In this document: positions 26,153 through 34,920 of the stretch, one piece after another
Layout of the letters: every line of letters starts with the position of its first letter
How positions within the stretch are numbered: the first letter of the stretch is position 1
NCBI GenBank assembly: GCA_964590755.1
Contig: CAZPYK010000002.1
Coordinates: forward strand, 1-64,000
DNA: 64,000 nucleotides
Source: CAG-390 sp964590755
Lineage (GTDB): Bacteria; Bacillota; Clostridia; Oscillospirales; CAG-272
Direction of reading: 5' to 3'
Program-made: the position numbers and the translations under genes
The notes under the pieces: model-generated
Seen by the model: only the letters and a program-made list of their open reading frames with translations
Database searches by the model: none
What the model was told of the DNA's origin: nothing

Positions 26153-26692
26153 ATGAAGCGAAATGTACGAAAAAAGATCCTGCTTTTGACCGTTTGCGCC
26201 ATGATCGTCGGTGCACTTTTGCTTACCGGGTGTCGTCCGCCGAACAATATTGACGACCCTTGGCTGGACACATGGCAAGCGGTCGTCGTCGACAAAAGCA
26301 TCGAAGTGGAAAAGGTGGATGTAAGAATGACCTATTCCGCGCTCTCATCGAGTTGGCCTCCGGACCCGCAAACAACAGCGGATTCCGACGTCATCGACAA
26401 ACTGTTAAATGCATTGTCCGCCCCGGTCAATACGTTTTATTATTCTTACGAAGGTTACGAAACATCATTTAAGTTCGATGACTGGGTCAGCGGATTCCCA
26501 AAATGCAATTATTATTTTTTCGATTTTCATGTTTCGGGAAGTGACGAGATATTCAGCGTGCAGGTGACAAAGACCGGCTCCGGCATTGTGGCATATTCGC
26601 TCGGCAACGATCGGTATTTCAGGTGCGACAAAATAAAGGATCTCGACGCATTGGTCGATGCTGTAAATGAGATTTTGGTCTTTGAATGGTAA
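26153..26692 (+). CDS. Small lipoprotein, copy B
   Basis: 179 residues; lipobox LLLTGC with the cysteine at residue 27. The first 47 residues are identical to copy A (463-978), followed by K/R and I/V replacements and then a diverged, aromatic-rich C-terminal half (TFYYSYEGYETSF, CNYYFFDFHVSG). The last 45 residues are nearly the same as the gene remnant at 1098-1243. Strong promoter, canonical AAGGAGGG, own terminator: a single-gene transcript. No domain or function recognised. Confidence 0.87.
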   Translation: MKRNVRKKILLLTVCAMIVGALLLTGCRPPNNIDDPWLDTWQAVVVDKSIEVEKVDVRMTYSALSSSWPPDPQTTADSDVIDKLLNALSAPVNTFYYSYEGYETSFKFDDWVSGFPKCNYYFFDFHVSGSDEIFSVQVTKTGSGIVAYSLGNDRYFRCDKIKDLDALVDAVNEILVFEW

Positions 26693-26730
26693 TTAAAATA
26701 TAACACATAATATAAAAAGATTAAATATCA

Positions 26731-26803
26731 AAGCGCCGGCTCTTCTCCATGCGGTGAAGAGCCGGCGCTTGCTTTCCGATCGTTCGGCTGTGCCGAACGA
26801 TCG
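26731..26803 (+). terminator. Double hairpin after lipoprotein B
   Basis: First hairpin 26731-26770: perfect 15-bp stem AAGCGCCGGCTCTTC with a 10-base loop. Second hairpin 26777-26803: perfect 12-bp stem CGATCGTTCGGC with loop TGT. Neither has a long T tract, but together they separate lipoprotein B from the TerB cassette. Confidence 0.7.
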
Positions 26804-26864
26804 CTTCGAAGGACGAAAGACTTGTCGGGTGAGCCTATTGTGAGAAAAAATATACGTTCACGGA

Positions 26865-26893
26865 TTGACAACTGTGAAAAAGCATGGTAAAAT
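26865..26893 (+). promoter_or_regulatory. Promoter of the TerB/ATPase/helicase cassette
   Basis: TTGACA (26865-26870), 17-base spacer, TAAAAT (26888-26893), 58 bases before the chosen start. Confidence 0.8.
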
Positions 26894-26951
26894 AATATAT
26901 TACACCGATGTACCGTTAGATGGTAATATGCATGCAAAAGGAGAAAAGCGG

Positions 26952-28646
26952 ATGAAGAACGACGGGCAAAAAAACGCCGACTTGCGTGACGACATTGACA
27001 GCTTTTGGGATATATCCGAGTTGATGCCCAAGCGTCGGCATGCGTCGGCTCCTGCTCCGCACGGTTTGACCGAGACCGTGGAGCTGACCGTTGATGCCGA
27101 TCGTGCGAAGCGGACACAAGCGTCGGACGCGCCGACCTCGGTCAAGCTCCCCGAACGCGGGAACTGCGCTCGGCGGTCGGTCGGCGGAAACGATCCGCTT
27201 ACCCGTGCGGCGGAATATTCCTATGATACAGGCCGCGCACTGATAAGGCATGTGGATGTGCTCGGTTGGCACAGTGAATATTCTTATTACCGGCAGTTCT
27301 ATCGTCACGCCCTCTCTCTTGAGCACAGCAGTGGCGAGCAGGTTCCTCATGTGCATTTTTTCTCCTATATGCCGCAATACACCCAGCTCGGTACCGATGA
27401 GCTTCGCTTTTATGTTTGGTGGAGAGACGAGGTGCGCCGCGGAATCTGTCCGCCGGCGGATTACAGCTATGTGCTGCTTTATATTTATGAGCTTATAAAT
27501 CTGTATTCCGGAACGCCGCGGGCGGGGACGGCATTGTCTCAGCTTATGCTGATCTGGAAGAATTATCGCAAGGCGTATCCGAGGCTGGATGTCCAGCTTT
27601 CGGAATGGGTCTGCGACCTTTGCCTTATAAACGGACTGGCGCCACCCGCCGACGAGCTTGCTCTTCTCGGCGGCTCGCCCTATCTTTCGGCGACACTGCG
27701 TGAATTCTATGTCGACGGCGCGTCGGGAGAAAATGCATATGCCGCGGCACTGATGGCGTTTTGCTCGAATTACGATTGGAGAAAGAGCAAATACGCCGCG
27801 GGGGCGACGAAGCTTTATGAAAAGCACCTGCCGGCGGCGGTCGGTGCGGCGCTTGATGCAATGAAGCACGATGCCTCGCGCGGGCCGCACATGCAGAGCA
27901 CTGTGATGATCCGCGACGCGTATGTCGGTGCGCTTTGTACGTCGCAAGCCAAAAAAAGACTGCGGATAGATTGCTTTTCCTTTTCAAGGTCGCACGAGCT
28001 GCGTTTTGCGGTGACGGATATTTTGAAGTATTCCGAAAACAAGCTCAGGGCGGCGATGGGGATACGCTCGCGGCTTTCGTACGGCCCTCTGCCTAACGTG
28101 GCTCGCGCGGCGGTAGACAGATATTTTTCGGAGCGGGTCTCATGTGCACCGCCGCATCCCGCAACGGTAAAAAAGACTCCGGTGCCCGAATACGAAAGGC
28201 TCTACGAGCCGTCGCCGGAGACGAATATGCTATCTATCGAGAATGCGGTGCGGATAGAGTCGGAATCATGGCAAACTACCGATAAGCTCATCGAGGCGTT
28301 TGCCGATGTGTGCGAGGACGAAGGGCATGAGACGACGCTCGCACCGACCGAGACGGAAAGCGCCGACGATATCCTGCATGCCGAGGCAGAGAGCGAGGCG
28401 GCCGGGCAGATCGCCGACGATACGCTTGCGGCTTATCGCGAGTTTATCCTTGCCGCGCTTGAGGGCGACGGAGCGCGTCAGCGCGAGCTTGCCGCAGAAG
28501 CGGGAAAGCTTGTCGACGCGGTCGCGGACGAGATAAATGAGGCGGCTATCGCGCCCATTGGGGATGTGATACTTGAGGATGCGGGCGGATATTATACCTT
28601 GATAGCGGATTACGCAGATGATGTGCGTGCGCTTCTCGGATCGTGA
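26952..28646 (+). CDS. TerB_N / TerB_C domain protein
   Basis: 564 residues, no signal peptide or membrane helix. After a short SFWDISELMPK motif (about residues 17-27) and a low-complexity linker, residues about 100-285 match the TerB_N domain: GWHSEYSYYRQFYRHA, FFSYMPQYTQLGTDELRFYVWWRDEVRRG, and YSYVLLYIYELINLYSG. The last 130 residues match TerB_C, ending INEAAIAPIGDVILEDAGGYY. No clear central TerB (tellurite-resistance) domain was seen. These proteins are encoded with an ATPase and a helicase and are thought to act in a DNA-related stress or defence response; the exact role is unknown. The ATG at 26952 follows AAAAGGAG and lies downstream of the promoter, unlike longer alternatives. Confidence 0.85.
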   Translation: MKNDGQKNADLRDDIDSFWDISELMPKRRHASAPAPHGLTETVELTVDADRAKRTQASDAPTSVKLPERGNCARRSVGGNDPLTRAAEYSYDTGRALIRHVDVLGWHSEYSYYRQFYRHALSLEHSSGEQVPHVHFFSYMPQYTQLGTDELRFYVWWRDEVRRGICPPADYSYVLLYIYELINLYSGTPRAGTALSQLMLIWKNYRKAYPRLDVQLSEWVCDLCLINGLAPPADELALLGGSPYLSATLREFYVDGASGENAYAAALMAFCSNYDWRKSKYAAGATKLYEKHLPAAVGAALDAMKHDASRGPHMQSTVMIRDAYVGALCTSQAKKRLRIDCFSFSRSHELRFAVTDILKYSENKLRAAMGIRSRLSYGPLPNVARAAVDRYFSERVSCAPPHPATVKKTPVPEYERLYEPSPETNMLSIENAVRIESESWQTTDKLIEAFADVCEDEGHETTLAPTETESADDILHAEAESEAAGQIADDTLAAYREFILAALEGDGARQRELAAEAGKLVDAVADEINEAAIAPIGDVILEDAGGYYTLIADYADDVRALLGS

Positions 28647-28673
28647 AAAAATGAAAGGAAATATCGGACAAAT

Positions 28674-30029
28674 ATGACGGACTACAGTACTCAACGGATA
28701 CCGAAAAGAATACTTGCCTCGCTTTTGGCATCGGTTTCGGCGGGGGTCGTGCCGCGCGAGGGCGCACCGTATATCGCGATAGGGCGCCGCGACGAGATAG
28801 AGGCATTCCTTTCCGATCTTGAACTGGTCAACGAGGGTGGCGGAGCGATGCGCTTTCTTATAGGCAGATACGGCAGCGGAAAGAGCTTTCTTATTCAGCT
28901 TATCCGCGGATATGCGCTTGAACGCGGCTTTTTGACCGCGGACGCGGATCTTTCCCCCGAGCGCAGGCTGTACGGCAGCGGCGGCTGTGGGCTGGCGACA
29001 TATCGCGAGCTGATGAAGAATCTGGCATCCCGCACCTCGCCCGACGGAGGCGCACTTCAAAAGGTGATCGCAAAATGGATCTTTTCTCTCAAGGAGAAGC
29101 ACGGTACCGACGGTGAGGGATTGCTTTCCGCCGTGAGAGCCGAGCTGCGCGAGCTTGAATTTATGGTGGGCGGCTTTGACTTTGCCCGTGTGATATACGA
29201 ATATTATCTTGCCGCCGAGCGGGGCGACGATGCGGCGGCATCCGCCTGCCTGCGCTGGATGCGCGGAGAATATTCCACCAAGACCGAGGCAAAGCGCGAG
29301 CTGGGATTTGATATATCCGGTATCATAACAGATTCGAATTGGTATGATTTTATCAAGCTGTGGGCGGCGCTCTCGCATAAGCTCGGATACCGCGGGCTGA
29401 TCATATTCATCGACGAATGCGTGAATCTTTACAAGATACCGCATCGCGTGGCGCGCGAGAACAATTACGAGAAGATACTTTCGATGTTCAACGACACATG
29501 TCAGGGTCGGGCACCGTATCTTGAGATAGTGCTTGGAGGCACGCCGCAGTTTTTGGAGGACACGCGACGCGGTCTGTTCAGCTATGAGGCGTTGCGCTCT
29601 CGGCTCTGTGACAGCCGTTTTCAAAGTGCGGAGCTGAAAAACACAGTGGGACCGGTGCTCAGGCTTGCAAGACTCGGAGATGATGAGCTTTTGGCGCTCA
29701 TCGTGCGAATGACCTCACTGCACGCGCAGTATTACGGAATAGATGAGCGAATAACGGCGGAAGATCAGCTTGCGTTTTTAAAGCTCTGCCTCTCCCGCGC
29801 GGGCGCCGATATTATGATAACGCCGCGCGAGATGCTGCGCGACTATATGACGGTGCTTAACATTCTGATGCAGAATCCGCAGAAGAGCTTTGCGGATATC
29901 GTTGCCTCGGTTATGCCCGGCACCGATGCGTCGGACCGATACGACGGTGAAAACGGCAACGGCGTCGGCAAAAGCGGCGGCGCGACAGGCGGAGCGAGCG
30001 CCTTCGATCCCGCGGACATAGATATTTGA
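28674..30029 (+). CDS. BrxD-like P-loop ATPase (DUF2791 family)
   Basis: 451 residues. Walker A is GRYGSGKS (residues 64-71) and Walker B is LIIFIDECVNLY with the Asp/Glu pair at residues 247-248. The N-terminal PKRILASLLASVSAGVVP and FLIGRYGSGKSFLIQL segments are characteristic of the BREX-system ATP-binding family that includes BrxD. A sensor-like VLGGTPQFLEDTRRG segment follows at about residues 287-301. The C-terminus is a Gly/Asn-rich tail. Gap to the TerB gene 27 bases and to the helicase 7 bases, so the three form one transcript. Probably acts with the helicase on DNA. Confidence 0.87.
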   Translation: MTDYSTQRIPKRILASLLASVSAGVVPREGAPYIAIGRRDEIEAFLSDLELVNEGGGAMRFLIGRYGSGKSFLIQLIRGYALERGFLTADADLSPERRLYGSGGCGLATYRELMKNLASRTSPDGGALQKVIAKWIFSLKEKHGTDGEGLLSAVRAELRELEFMVGGFDFARVIYEYYLAAERGDDAAASACLRWMRGEYSTKTEAKRELGFDISGIITDSNWYDFIKLWAALSHKLGYRGLIIFIDECVNLYKIPHRVARENNYEKILSMFNDTCQGRAPYLEIVLGGTPQFLEDTRRGLFSYEALRSRLCDSRFQSAELKNTVGPVLRLARLGDDELLALIVRMTSLHAQYYGIDERITAEDQLAFLKLCLSRAGADIMITPREMLRDYMTVLNILMQNPQKSFADIVASVMPGTDASDRYDGENGNGVGKSGGATGGASAFDPADIDI

Positions 30030-30036
30030 TGCCGAT

Positions 30037-32328
30037 ATGATGAACGACAACGAAATTTTCGAACGCTTTCCCGATTTTATCAGGGAATATATCTATTCTC
30101 ATTCCTGGGAGGAGCTGCGCGCGGTGCAGACCGCGGCGGCAAAAAGCATTTTTTGCACCGAGAACGATCTTTTGCTGACCTCCTCCACCGCGTCGGGAAA
30201 GACCGAGGCGGCGTTCTTCCCGATACTGTCGCTTTTGTGGGAGGATATGCCGAGCACCGTGGGCGTGCTTTATATCGCTCCGCTCAAGAGCCTTATCAAC
30301 GATCAGTTTTCAAGGCTTGACGAGCTGCTTGAGATGAGCGGTATCCCCGTTACGCATTGGCACGGAGATGTTGCCGCCTCGCACAAAAACAAGCTGCTGA
30401 AGACCCCGCGCGGCATACTTCAGATCACTCCCGAGTCGCTTGAAGCGATGCTGATCAATCGCTCAAACGATATACCGAGGATCTTCGGCGATCTGCGCTT
30501 TGTGGTCATCGACGAGATTCACACCTTGACCGGAAGCGATCGCGGCAATCAGATAATCTGTCAGCTCTGTCGGATCGCCGCGCTGATAGGGCACTCTCCG
30601 CGTCGCGTCGGCTTATCGGCGACCGTGGGGGAGCCCGCACTTGCCGCAAAATGGCTCTCGGCGGGCAGCGGGCACAAGACCGATATTCCGATGATCCCGC
30701 CCGAGCGCTTGCGTTGGCGTCTGGGAATGGAGCATTTTTATATCGGAGATCCATCCTTCGATCAGACCGCCGAAAGAGCGCAGGACGCGTTGCCAGCCGA
30801 GGCTTTGACGGCGAGCTCCGATAAGGGGGCTGCCGCCAAGCCTGCGGCGGCAATAGACGCGGGATATGAATTTCTTTATGACTGTGTCAAGGATAAAAAG
30901 GCGCTGGTGTTTTCCAATTCGCGCGAGGAGACCGAATATGTCACCGCGACACTGCGACAGATCGCCAAAAAACGCGGCGATGCGGATATTTTTCTGATCC
31001 ATCACGGTAATCTTTCGGCATCGATACGCGAGGAAGCCGAACTTAAAATGAAGAATGACGAGATCGCGCGCGCCGTGACCTGCGCGACGGTGACGATGGA
31101 GCTCGGCATTGACATCGGCAAACTTGAGCGCGTGGCGCAAAGCGGAGCGCCGAATTCGGTGATGAGCTTTTTACAGCGGCTGGGGCGCTCGGGACGGCGC
31201 GGACAGCCGCCCGAAATGATGATGGTCTTTCGCGAGGAGGATGCGCTGCCGAACACTCCGTTGCCACAGCTGATACCGTGGGAGCTGCTTCGCGCGATAG
31301 CGATCGTTCAGCTTTATATCGAGGAGCGCTTCATCGAGCCGCCCGGTCACAAAAAAATGCCGCTCAGCTTGGCTTTTCATCAAACGCTCAGCGTGTCGGC
31401 GGCATGCGGCGAGCTTAGTCCGCGCGCGCTGGCGGAAAGAGTGCTCTCGCTGCCTCCGCTTACCGAGATATCGCGCGAGGATTATCGCACGCTTATGATA
31501 TCCATGTGCGAGAATGATTTTCTGGAGATGACCGACGAAAAGGGACTTATCGTCGGGCTTGCGGGAGAGAAGCTGCTTTCTTCATTTAAGTTTTATGCCG
31601 TTTTTAAGGACAGCGAGGACTTTACCGTTCGATATAAGTCGGACGAGATAGGCACGATAACCACACCGCCTCCCGTGGGTGACCGCTTTGCTCTTGCGGG
31701 CAGGGTCTGGGAGGTGGAGGAGCTGGACATTCCGCGCAAGCTTATCTATGTTCATCCCGTCGAGGGTAAAATGGAGGTCTCCTGGCCCGGCGATTACGGC
31801 GAAATACACACGCGCATACTTGAGCGCATGCGCCGTGTGCTTGAGGAGGATGTTATATATCCGTATCTCAAGCCCAACGCGGTGCGTCGGCTTCGGCATG
31901 CTCGTGCGCTTGCGCGCAGCACCGGAATGCTTGAGCATTCGATAATACATCTGGGCGGATACACATGGTGCATCTTCCCCTGGCTCGGTACTCGCGCCTT
32001 CAGGACCTTGCGGCGCTATTTGAGTTCAAAAGCGTCCGCTTTCGGAATAAGCGGTATCGATTATGAGGGCTGCTATTACATGACCTTCAAAATGGAGGGC
32101 GGAAACGATTATTCGCTTGCCCGCGGACTTGCGCGTCTTTCGAAAAGCGAGGGCATAGATCGTTTTTCTCTTGTCGGAGAAAGGGAATGCCCGACCACGG
32201 AAAAATACGACGACCGCGTGCCGCCCTCGCTCTTGCGTCGCGCGTATGCCGTCGATAAGCTGTCGCCCGAGGAGGTCGAGCGCAAGCTTGCCGAAATATT
32301 TGCGGAGTATGCCGACGGCGAGCCGTAA
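30037..32328 (+). CDS. BrxHI/Lhr-like DEAD/DEAH-box helicase
   Basis: 763 residues, superfamily 2. Motif I TSSTASGKTEAA (residues 48-59), motif Ia IAPLKSLINDQFSRL, motif II DEIH (residues 159-162), motif III LSATVG, and motif VI QRLGRSGRRG (residues 380-389) are all intact, so ATPase activity is expected. Beyond residue 470 comes a long C-terminal region with a YKSDEIGTI and a beta-rich VGDRFALAGRVWEVEE segment, as in Lhr-type and BrxHI proteins. Two adjacent ATG codons could start it. Last gene of the cassette; a strong hairpin follows 8 bases after the stop. Confidence 0.88.
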   Translation: MMNDNEIFERFPDFIREYIYSHSWEELRAVQTAAAKSIFCTENDLLLTSSTASGKTEAAFFPILSLLWEDMPSTVGVLYIAPLKSLINDQFSRLDELLEMSGIPVTHWHGDVAASHKNKLLKTPRGILQITPESLEAMLINRSNDIPRIFGDLRFVVIDEIHTLTGSDRGNQIICQLCRIAALIGHSPRRVGLSATVGEPALAAKWLSAGSGHKTDIPMIPPERLRWRLGMEHFYIGDPSFDQTAERAQDALPAEALTASSDKGAAAKPAAAIDAGYEFLYDCVKDKKALVFSNSREETEYVTATLRQIAKKRGDADIFLIHHGNLSASIREEAELKMKNDEIARAVTCATVTMELGIDIGKLERVAQSGAPNSVMSFLQRLGRSGRRGQPPEMMMVFREEDALPNTPLPQLIPWELLRAIAIVQLYIEERFIEPPGHKKMPLSLAFHQTLSVSAACGELSPRALAERVLSLPPLTEISREDYRTLMISMCENDFLEMTDEKGLIVGLAGEKLLSSFKFYAVFKDSEDFTVRYKSDEIGTITTPPPVGDRFALAGRVWEVEELDIPRKLIYVHPVEGKMEVSWPGDYGEIHTRILERMRRVLEEDVIYPYLKPNAVRRLRHARALARSTGMLEHSIIHLGGYTWCIFPWLGTRAFRTLRRYLSSKASAFGISGIDYEGCYYMTFKMEGGNDYSLARGLARLSKSEGIDRFSLVGERECPTTEKYDDRVPPSLLRRAYAVDKLSPEEVERKLAEIFAEYADGEP

Positions 32329-32335
32329 ATCAATC

Positions 32336-32373
32336 ATCCGGGCGCGTCTCACGTAAGCGAGACGCGCCCGGAT
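32336..32373. terminator. Bidirectional terminator between cassette and lysine transporter
   Basis: A perfect 15-bp stem ATCCGGGCGCGTCTC with loop ACGTAAGC, then GTCGTATTTTTTATT. The loop is the exact reverse complement of the loop at 3816-3847, and the inner GTCTC/GAGAC is shared. Serves both the rightward helicase and the leftward transporter operon. Confidence 0.88.
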
Positions 32374-32386
32374 GTCGTATTTTTTA

Positions 32387-33130
32387 TTACAGAACTCGGG
32401 ATAAAAATTCCTTCGTTCTTTCCTCGCGGGGATGGGCGAATATTTCATCGGGGGTCCCTTCCTCGCAAATGACTCCGCCGTCCATGAATATGACGCGGTT
32501 CGATACCTCGCGCGCGAATGCCATCTCGTGTGTTACGACTATCATGGTAAAGCCCGCCTCGGCAAGGGCACGCATGACCGAGAGCACCTCGCCCACCATT
32601 TCGGGGTCAAGGGCGCTCGTCGGCTCATCGAACAATATCACCTCGGGCGACATGGAGAGGGTGCGCGCTATTGCAACGCGCTGCTTTTGTCCGCCCGAAA
32701 GCTGACGCGGCTTGGCGTTGATATATTGCCCCATGCCGACCTTTTCAAGATATTTCATGGCGATCGATTCGGCTTCTTCGCGACCTCTGCCCAGCACCTT
32801 GCGCTGACCGATGACGCAGTTCCCGAGAGCCGTCATGTTGTTGAACAGATTGAACTGCTGAAATACCATGCCGACCTCGGCGCGATATCTTCTTATATCG
32901 GTTTCGGGAGACATTATGCTTTTGCCGTTATATCTGATATCCCCGGCTGTCGGCGTTTCAAGCAGATTTATGCAGCGCAGCATGGTGGACTTTCCCGAGC
33001 CCGAAGATCCTATAACGCTGACGACCTCGCCCTTGGCAACCGACAGGCTGATGTCGCTGAGCACGTTGTGTGTACCGAAATCCTTTTTGAGGTGAGATAT
33101 CTCTATGACAGGTGTGCCGGATTCAGTCAT
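32387..33130 (-). CDS. Polar amino-acid ABC transporter, ATP-binding subunit
   Basis: 247 residues. Walker A is GSSGSGKST, the signature motif is QLSGGQKQRVAIAR, Walker B is EVILFDEPTSALDPE, and the H-loop is VVTHEM. Closest in character to GlnQ/HisP-type ATPases. It couples ATP hydrolysis to uptake through the adjacent permease and lipoprotein. Start overlaps the permease stop by 8 bases. The lysine riboswitch upstream of the operon points to lysine as substrate. Confidence 0.93.
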   Translation of the reverse strand: MTESGTPVIEISHLKKDFGTHNVLSDISLSVAKGEVVSVIGSSGSGKSTMLRCINLLETPTAGDIRYNGKSIMSPETDIRRYRAEVGMVFQQFNLFNNMTALGNCVIGQRKVLGRGREEAESIAMKYLEKVGMGQYINAKPRQLSGGQKQRVAIARTLSMSPEVILFDEPTSALDPEMVGEVLSVMRALAEAGFTMIVVTHEMAFAREVSNRVIFMDGGVICEEGTPDEIFAHPREERTKEFLSRVL

Positions 33131-33902
33131 TGATGATCGCCTCCTCTTTTTTTACGTGAATTTCCGCGTCGGGCGAGCTTTGCGAGCCGAATATTGTATA
33201 GTTTTCGTTGCCGTCAAGCTTGCGCTCTATGAATCTGAGCAGACATGTAACGCCGAAAGTCAGGATGAAATAGATCACGCAGACGACAAAATATGTCTGG
33301 AAGGTCTGAAAGTTTTGACGCTTGATGACTCCGGCAAAGTAATAAAGCTCGGTAACGCCTATGACGTTGAGGACCGAGGTGTCCTTGATGTTTATAACGA
33401 ATTCGTTGCTGACCGAGGGAAGAATGTTGCGAATGACCTGCGGCAGTATGACATGCAGCATGGTCTGGCTGTGGCTCATGCCGATCGAGGTTGCGCCCTC
33501 AAACTGCCCGCGGTCTATCGAAATTATGCCGCCGCGCACTATCTCCGCCATATACGCACCCGTATTGATGGATACGATAAGTATTCCCGAGGGCAACAGC
33601 GGAAGCGTGTTGCCTCCGCTGGCAAAGGCATAGCCCCAATAGATGACCATTGCCTGCACCATCATCGGTGTGCCGCGAAAGATCTCAACATAAACGGTGA
33701 TGATGACGTCAAGCAGCTTGCGAAGCACGGCAAGCACACGGTTGCGCGGCTTCGGAGCCGTGCGAAGCATTCCGGTGAGCAGACCGATAAGAAAGCCCGC
33801 GAGCGTGCCGACAAGCGAGATCAGCATTGTGGTCCCGATGCCGCTTAAAATAAATTTGTAATAGTTTTTGAGTATCTCTATTACGTCGTAAAAGAAGCTC
33901 AT
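33123..33902 (-). CDS. Polar amino-acid ABC transporter permease
   Basis: 259 residues with five membrane helices and the HisM/GlnP-type signature around RGTPMMVQAMVIYWG; the EAA-like loop is GGIISIDRGQFEGATSIGMS, which contacts the ATPase. Single permease gene, so the channel is probably a homodimer. It lies 22 bases after the binding-protein gene in the riboswitch-controlled operon. Confidence 0.93.
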   Translation of the reverse strand: MSFFYDVIEILKNYYKFILSGIGTTMLISLVGTLAGFLIGLLTGMLRTAPKPRNRVLAVLRKLLDVIITVYVEIFRGTPMMVQAMVIYWGYAFASGGNTLPLLPSGILIVSINTGAYMAEIVRGGIISIDRGQFEGATSIGMSHSQTMLHVILPQVIRNILPSVSNEFVINIKDTSVLNVIGVTELYYFAGVIKRQNFQTFQTYFVVCVIYFILTFGVTCLLRFIERKLDGNENYTIFGSQSSPDAEIHVKKEEAIIND

Positions 33903-33924
33903 GTTCGTTTTTACTTATTGACCT

Positions 33925-34809
33925 TTACTTTTTGTATATGACAACGAGGTTGGAGGTGTAGTACATATCGGTAAAGTCTATCTCCTCCTCGCGCTCGGGC
34001 GTGGGGCTCATGCCGGCGACTATGCCGTCGACCGCACCGGACTGTACTGCGGGAATAAGAGAATCCCATTCATAAGAATAGACCTCAAGCTTAAGACCCA
34101 GCTTGTTGGCGACGTAAAGAGCTATTTGAACGTCGTAGCCGTTGGCGTACTGACCCTCTTTGACCTTGCCGCCCTCGCCGTGGATCGGTACCGCTCCGGC
34201 GGAGGGGGTGCCGAGGTCGGTCCAGTTGTAGGGCTCGTAGGCACATTCCATGGCTATCTTAAGCGTTCCGGTGGGGTTTTCGGGTTCCTCGGAGGTGAGA
34301 GCCGGCGCATCAATGCTCTTGCCGGCGCTGATATCCGCCATTTGAAGCATAAGCTCGTATCTGGTCTCCTCGGAGATGGTGGCAAGCACGGCGTTTATCT
34401 GATCCTTAAGAGCGGATCCTTTGGCAAGACCTATGGCAACGCCGGTCTGCTTTTCGGTGGCGGTAAAGCCGGTGTCGTTGTTTACGAGCTTGAGGTAATC
34501 AAGCCCCTCGTTGGCGGGGCAAACGGCGAGAGCCGTGGGCTCCTCGGCGATGTAGCCGTCTATCGCGCCGCTCAAAAGTGCGGTGAGAAGATCCGAAAAT
34601 TCGGGGTATGTGTCGGCTGTGTTGCCGCTTATCTGCTTCATTGCCTCGGCGTGGAAGGTGCCCGACTGCGCGGCGATCTTTGCGCCGGCGAGATCGGCGA
34701 TCGACGACGCGCCGCTTATGTCCTTCTTTTCGGAGGAGCAGGAGGGAAGCGAGAGTATGCACACTGCACTCATAAGCAGTGCGAGCAGAAGGGAGAGTGT
34801 TCTTTTCAT
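33925..34809 (-). CDS. Amino-acid binding lipoprotein with circularly permuted lobes, probably for lysine
   Basis: 294 residues; lipobox LPSC puts the lipidated cysteine at residue 24. The order of segments is unusual. Residues about 36-160 (IADLAGAKIAAQSGTFH, GAIDGYIAEEPTAL, TGVAIGLAKGS, VLATISEETR) are what normally forms the second half of an SBP_bac_3 protein. Residues about 181-294 (TLKIAMECAYEPYNW, YANGYDVQIALYVANKLG, EWDSLIPAVQSGAVDGIVAGMS, then DFTDMYYTSNLVVIYKK at the very end) are what normally forms the first half. A 15-residue Pro/Glu-rich linker joins them. The fold should still close. It is the first gene after a lysine riboswitch, hence the predicted substrate. Confidence 0.88.
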   Translation of the reverse strand: MKRTLSLLLALLMSAVCILSLPSCSSEKKDISGASSIADLAGAKIAAQSGTFHAEAMKQISGNTADTYPEFSDLLTALLSGAIDGYIAEEPTALAVCPANEGLDYLKLVNNDTGFTATEKQTGVAIGLAKGSALKDQINAVLATISEETRYELMLQMADISAGKSIDAPALTSEEPENPTGTLKIAMECAYEPYNWTDLGTPSAGAVPIHGEGGKVKEGQYANGYDVQIALYVANKLGLKLEVYSYEWDSLIPAVQSGAVDGIVAGMSPTPEREEEIDFTDMYYTSNLVVIYKK

Positions 34810-34841
34810 TTTGTTTTATTCCTTTCAGAAAATAAAATACG

Positions 34842-34872
34842 GAAGGACCGCGGCGAAAAGCCGCGGTCCTTC
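34842..34872 (-). terminator. Attenuator terminator of the lysine riboswitch
   Basis: A perfect 13-bp stem GAAGGACCGCGGC with a 5-base loop, followed in the direction of transcription by CGTATTTTATTTT. It lies between aptamer and first gene, so lysine binding should favour this hairpin and end transcription. Confidence 0.85.
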
Positions 34873-34920
34873 AATAAAAATGAACGTAAATGTCAAAAAC
34901 GACAACGCTCGTTATTGTTC

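Noticed and set aside
26952..32328. A BREX defence system
   Set aside because: Only BrxD- and BrxHI-like genes are present; the methylase, PglZ phosphatase and BrxC are missing, so it is not a BREX locus.
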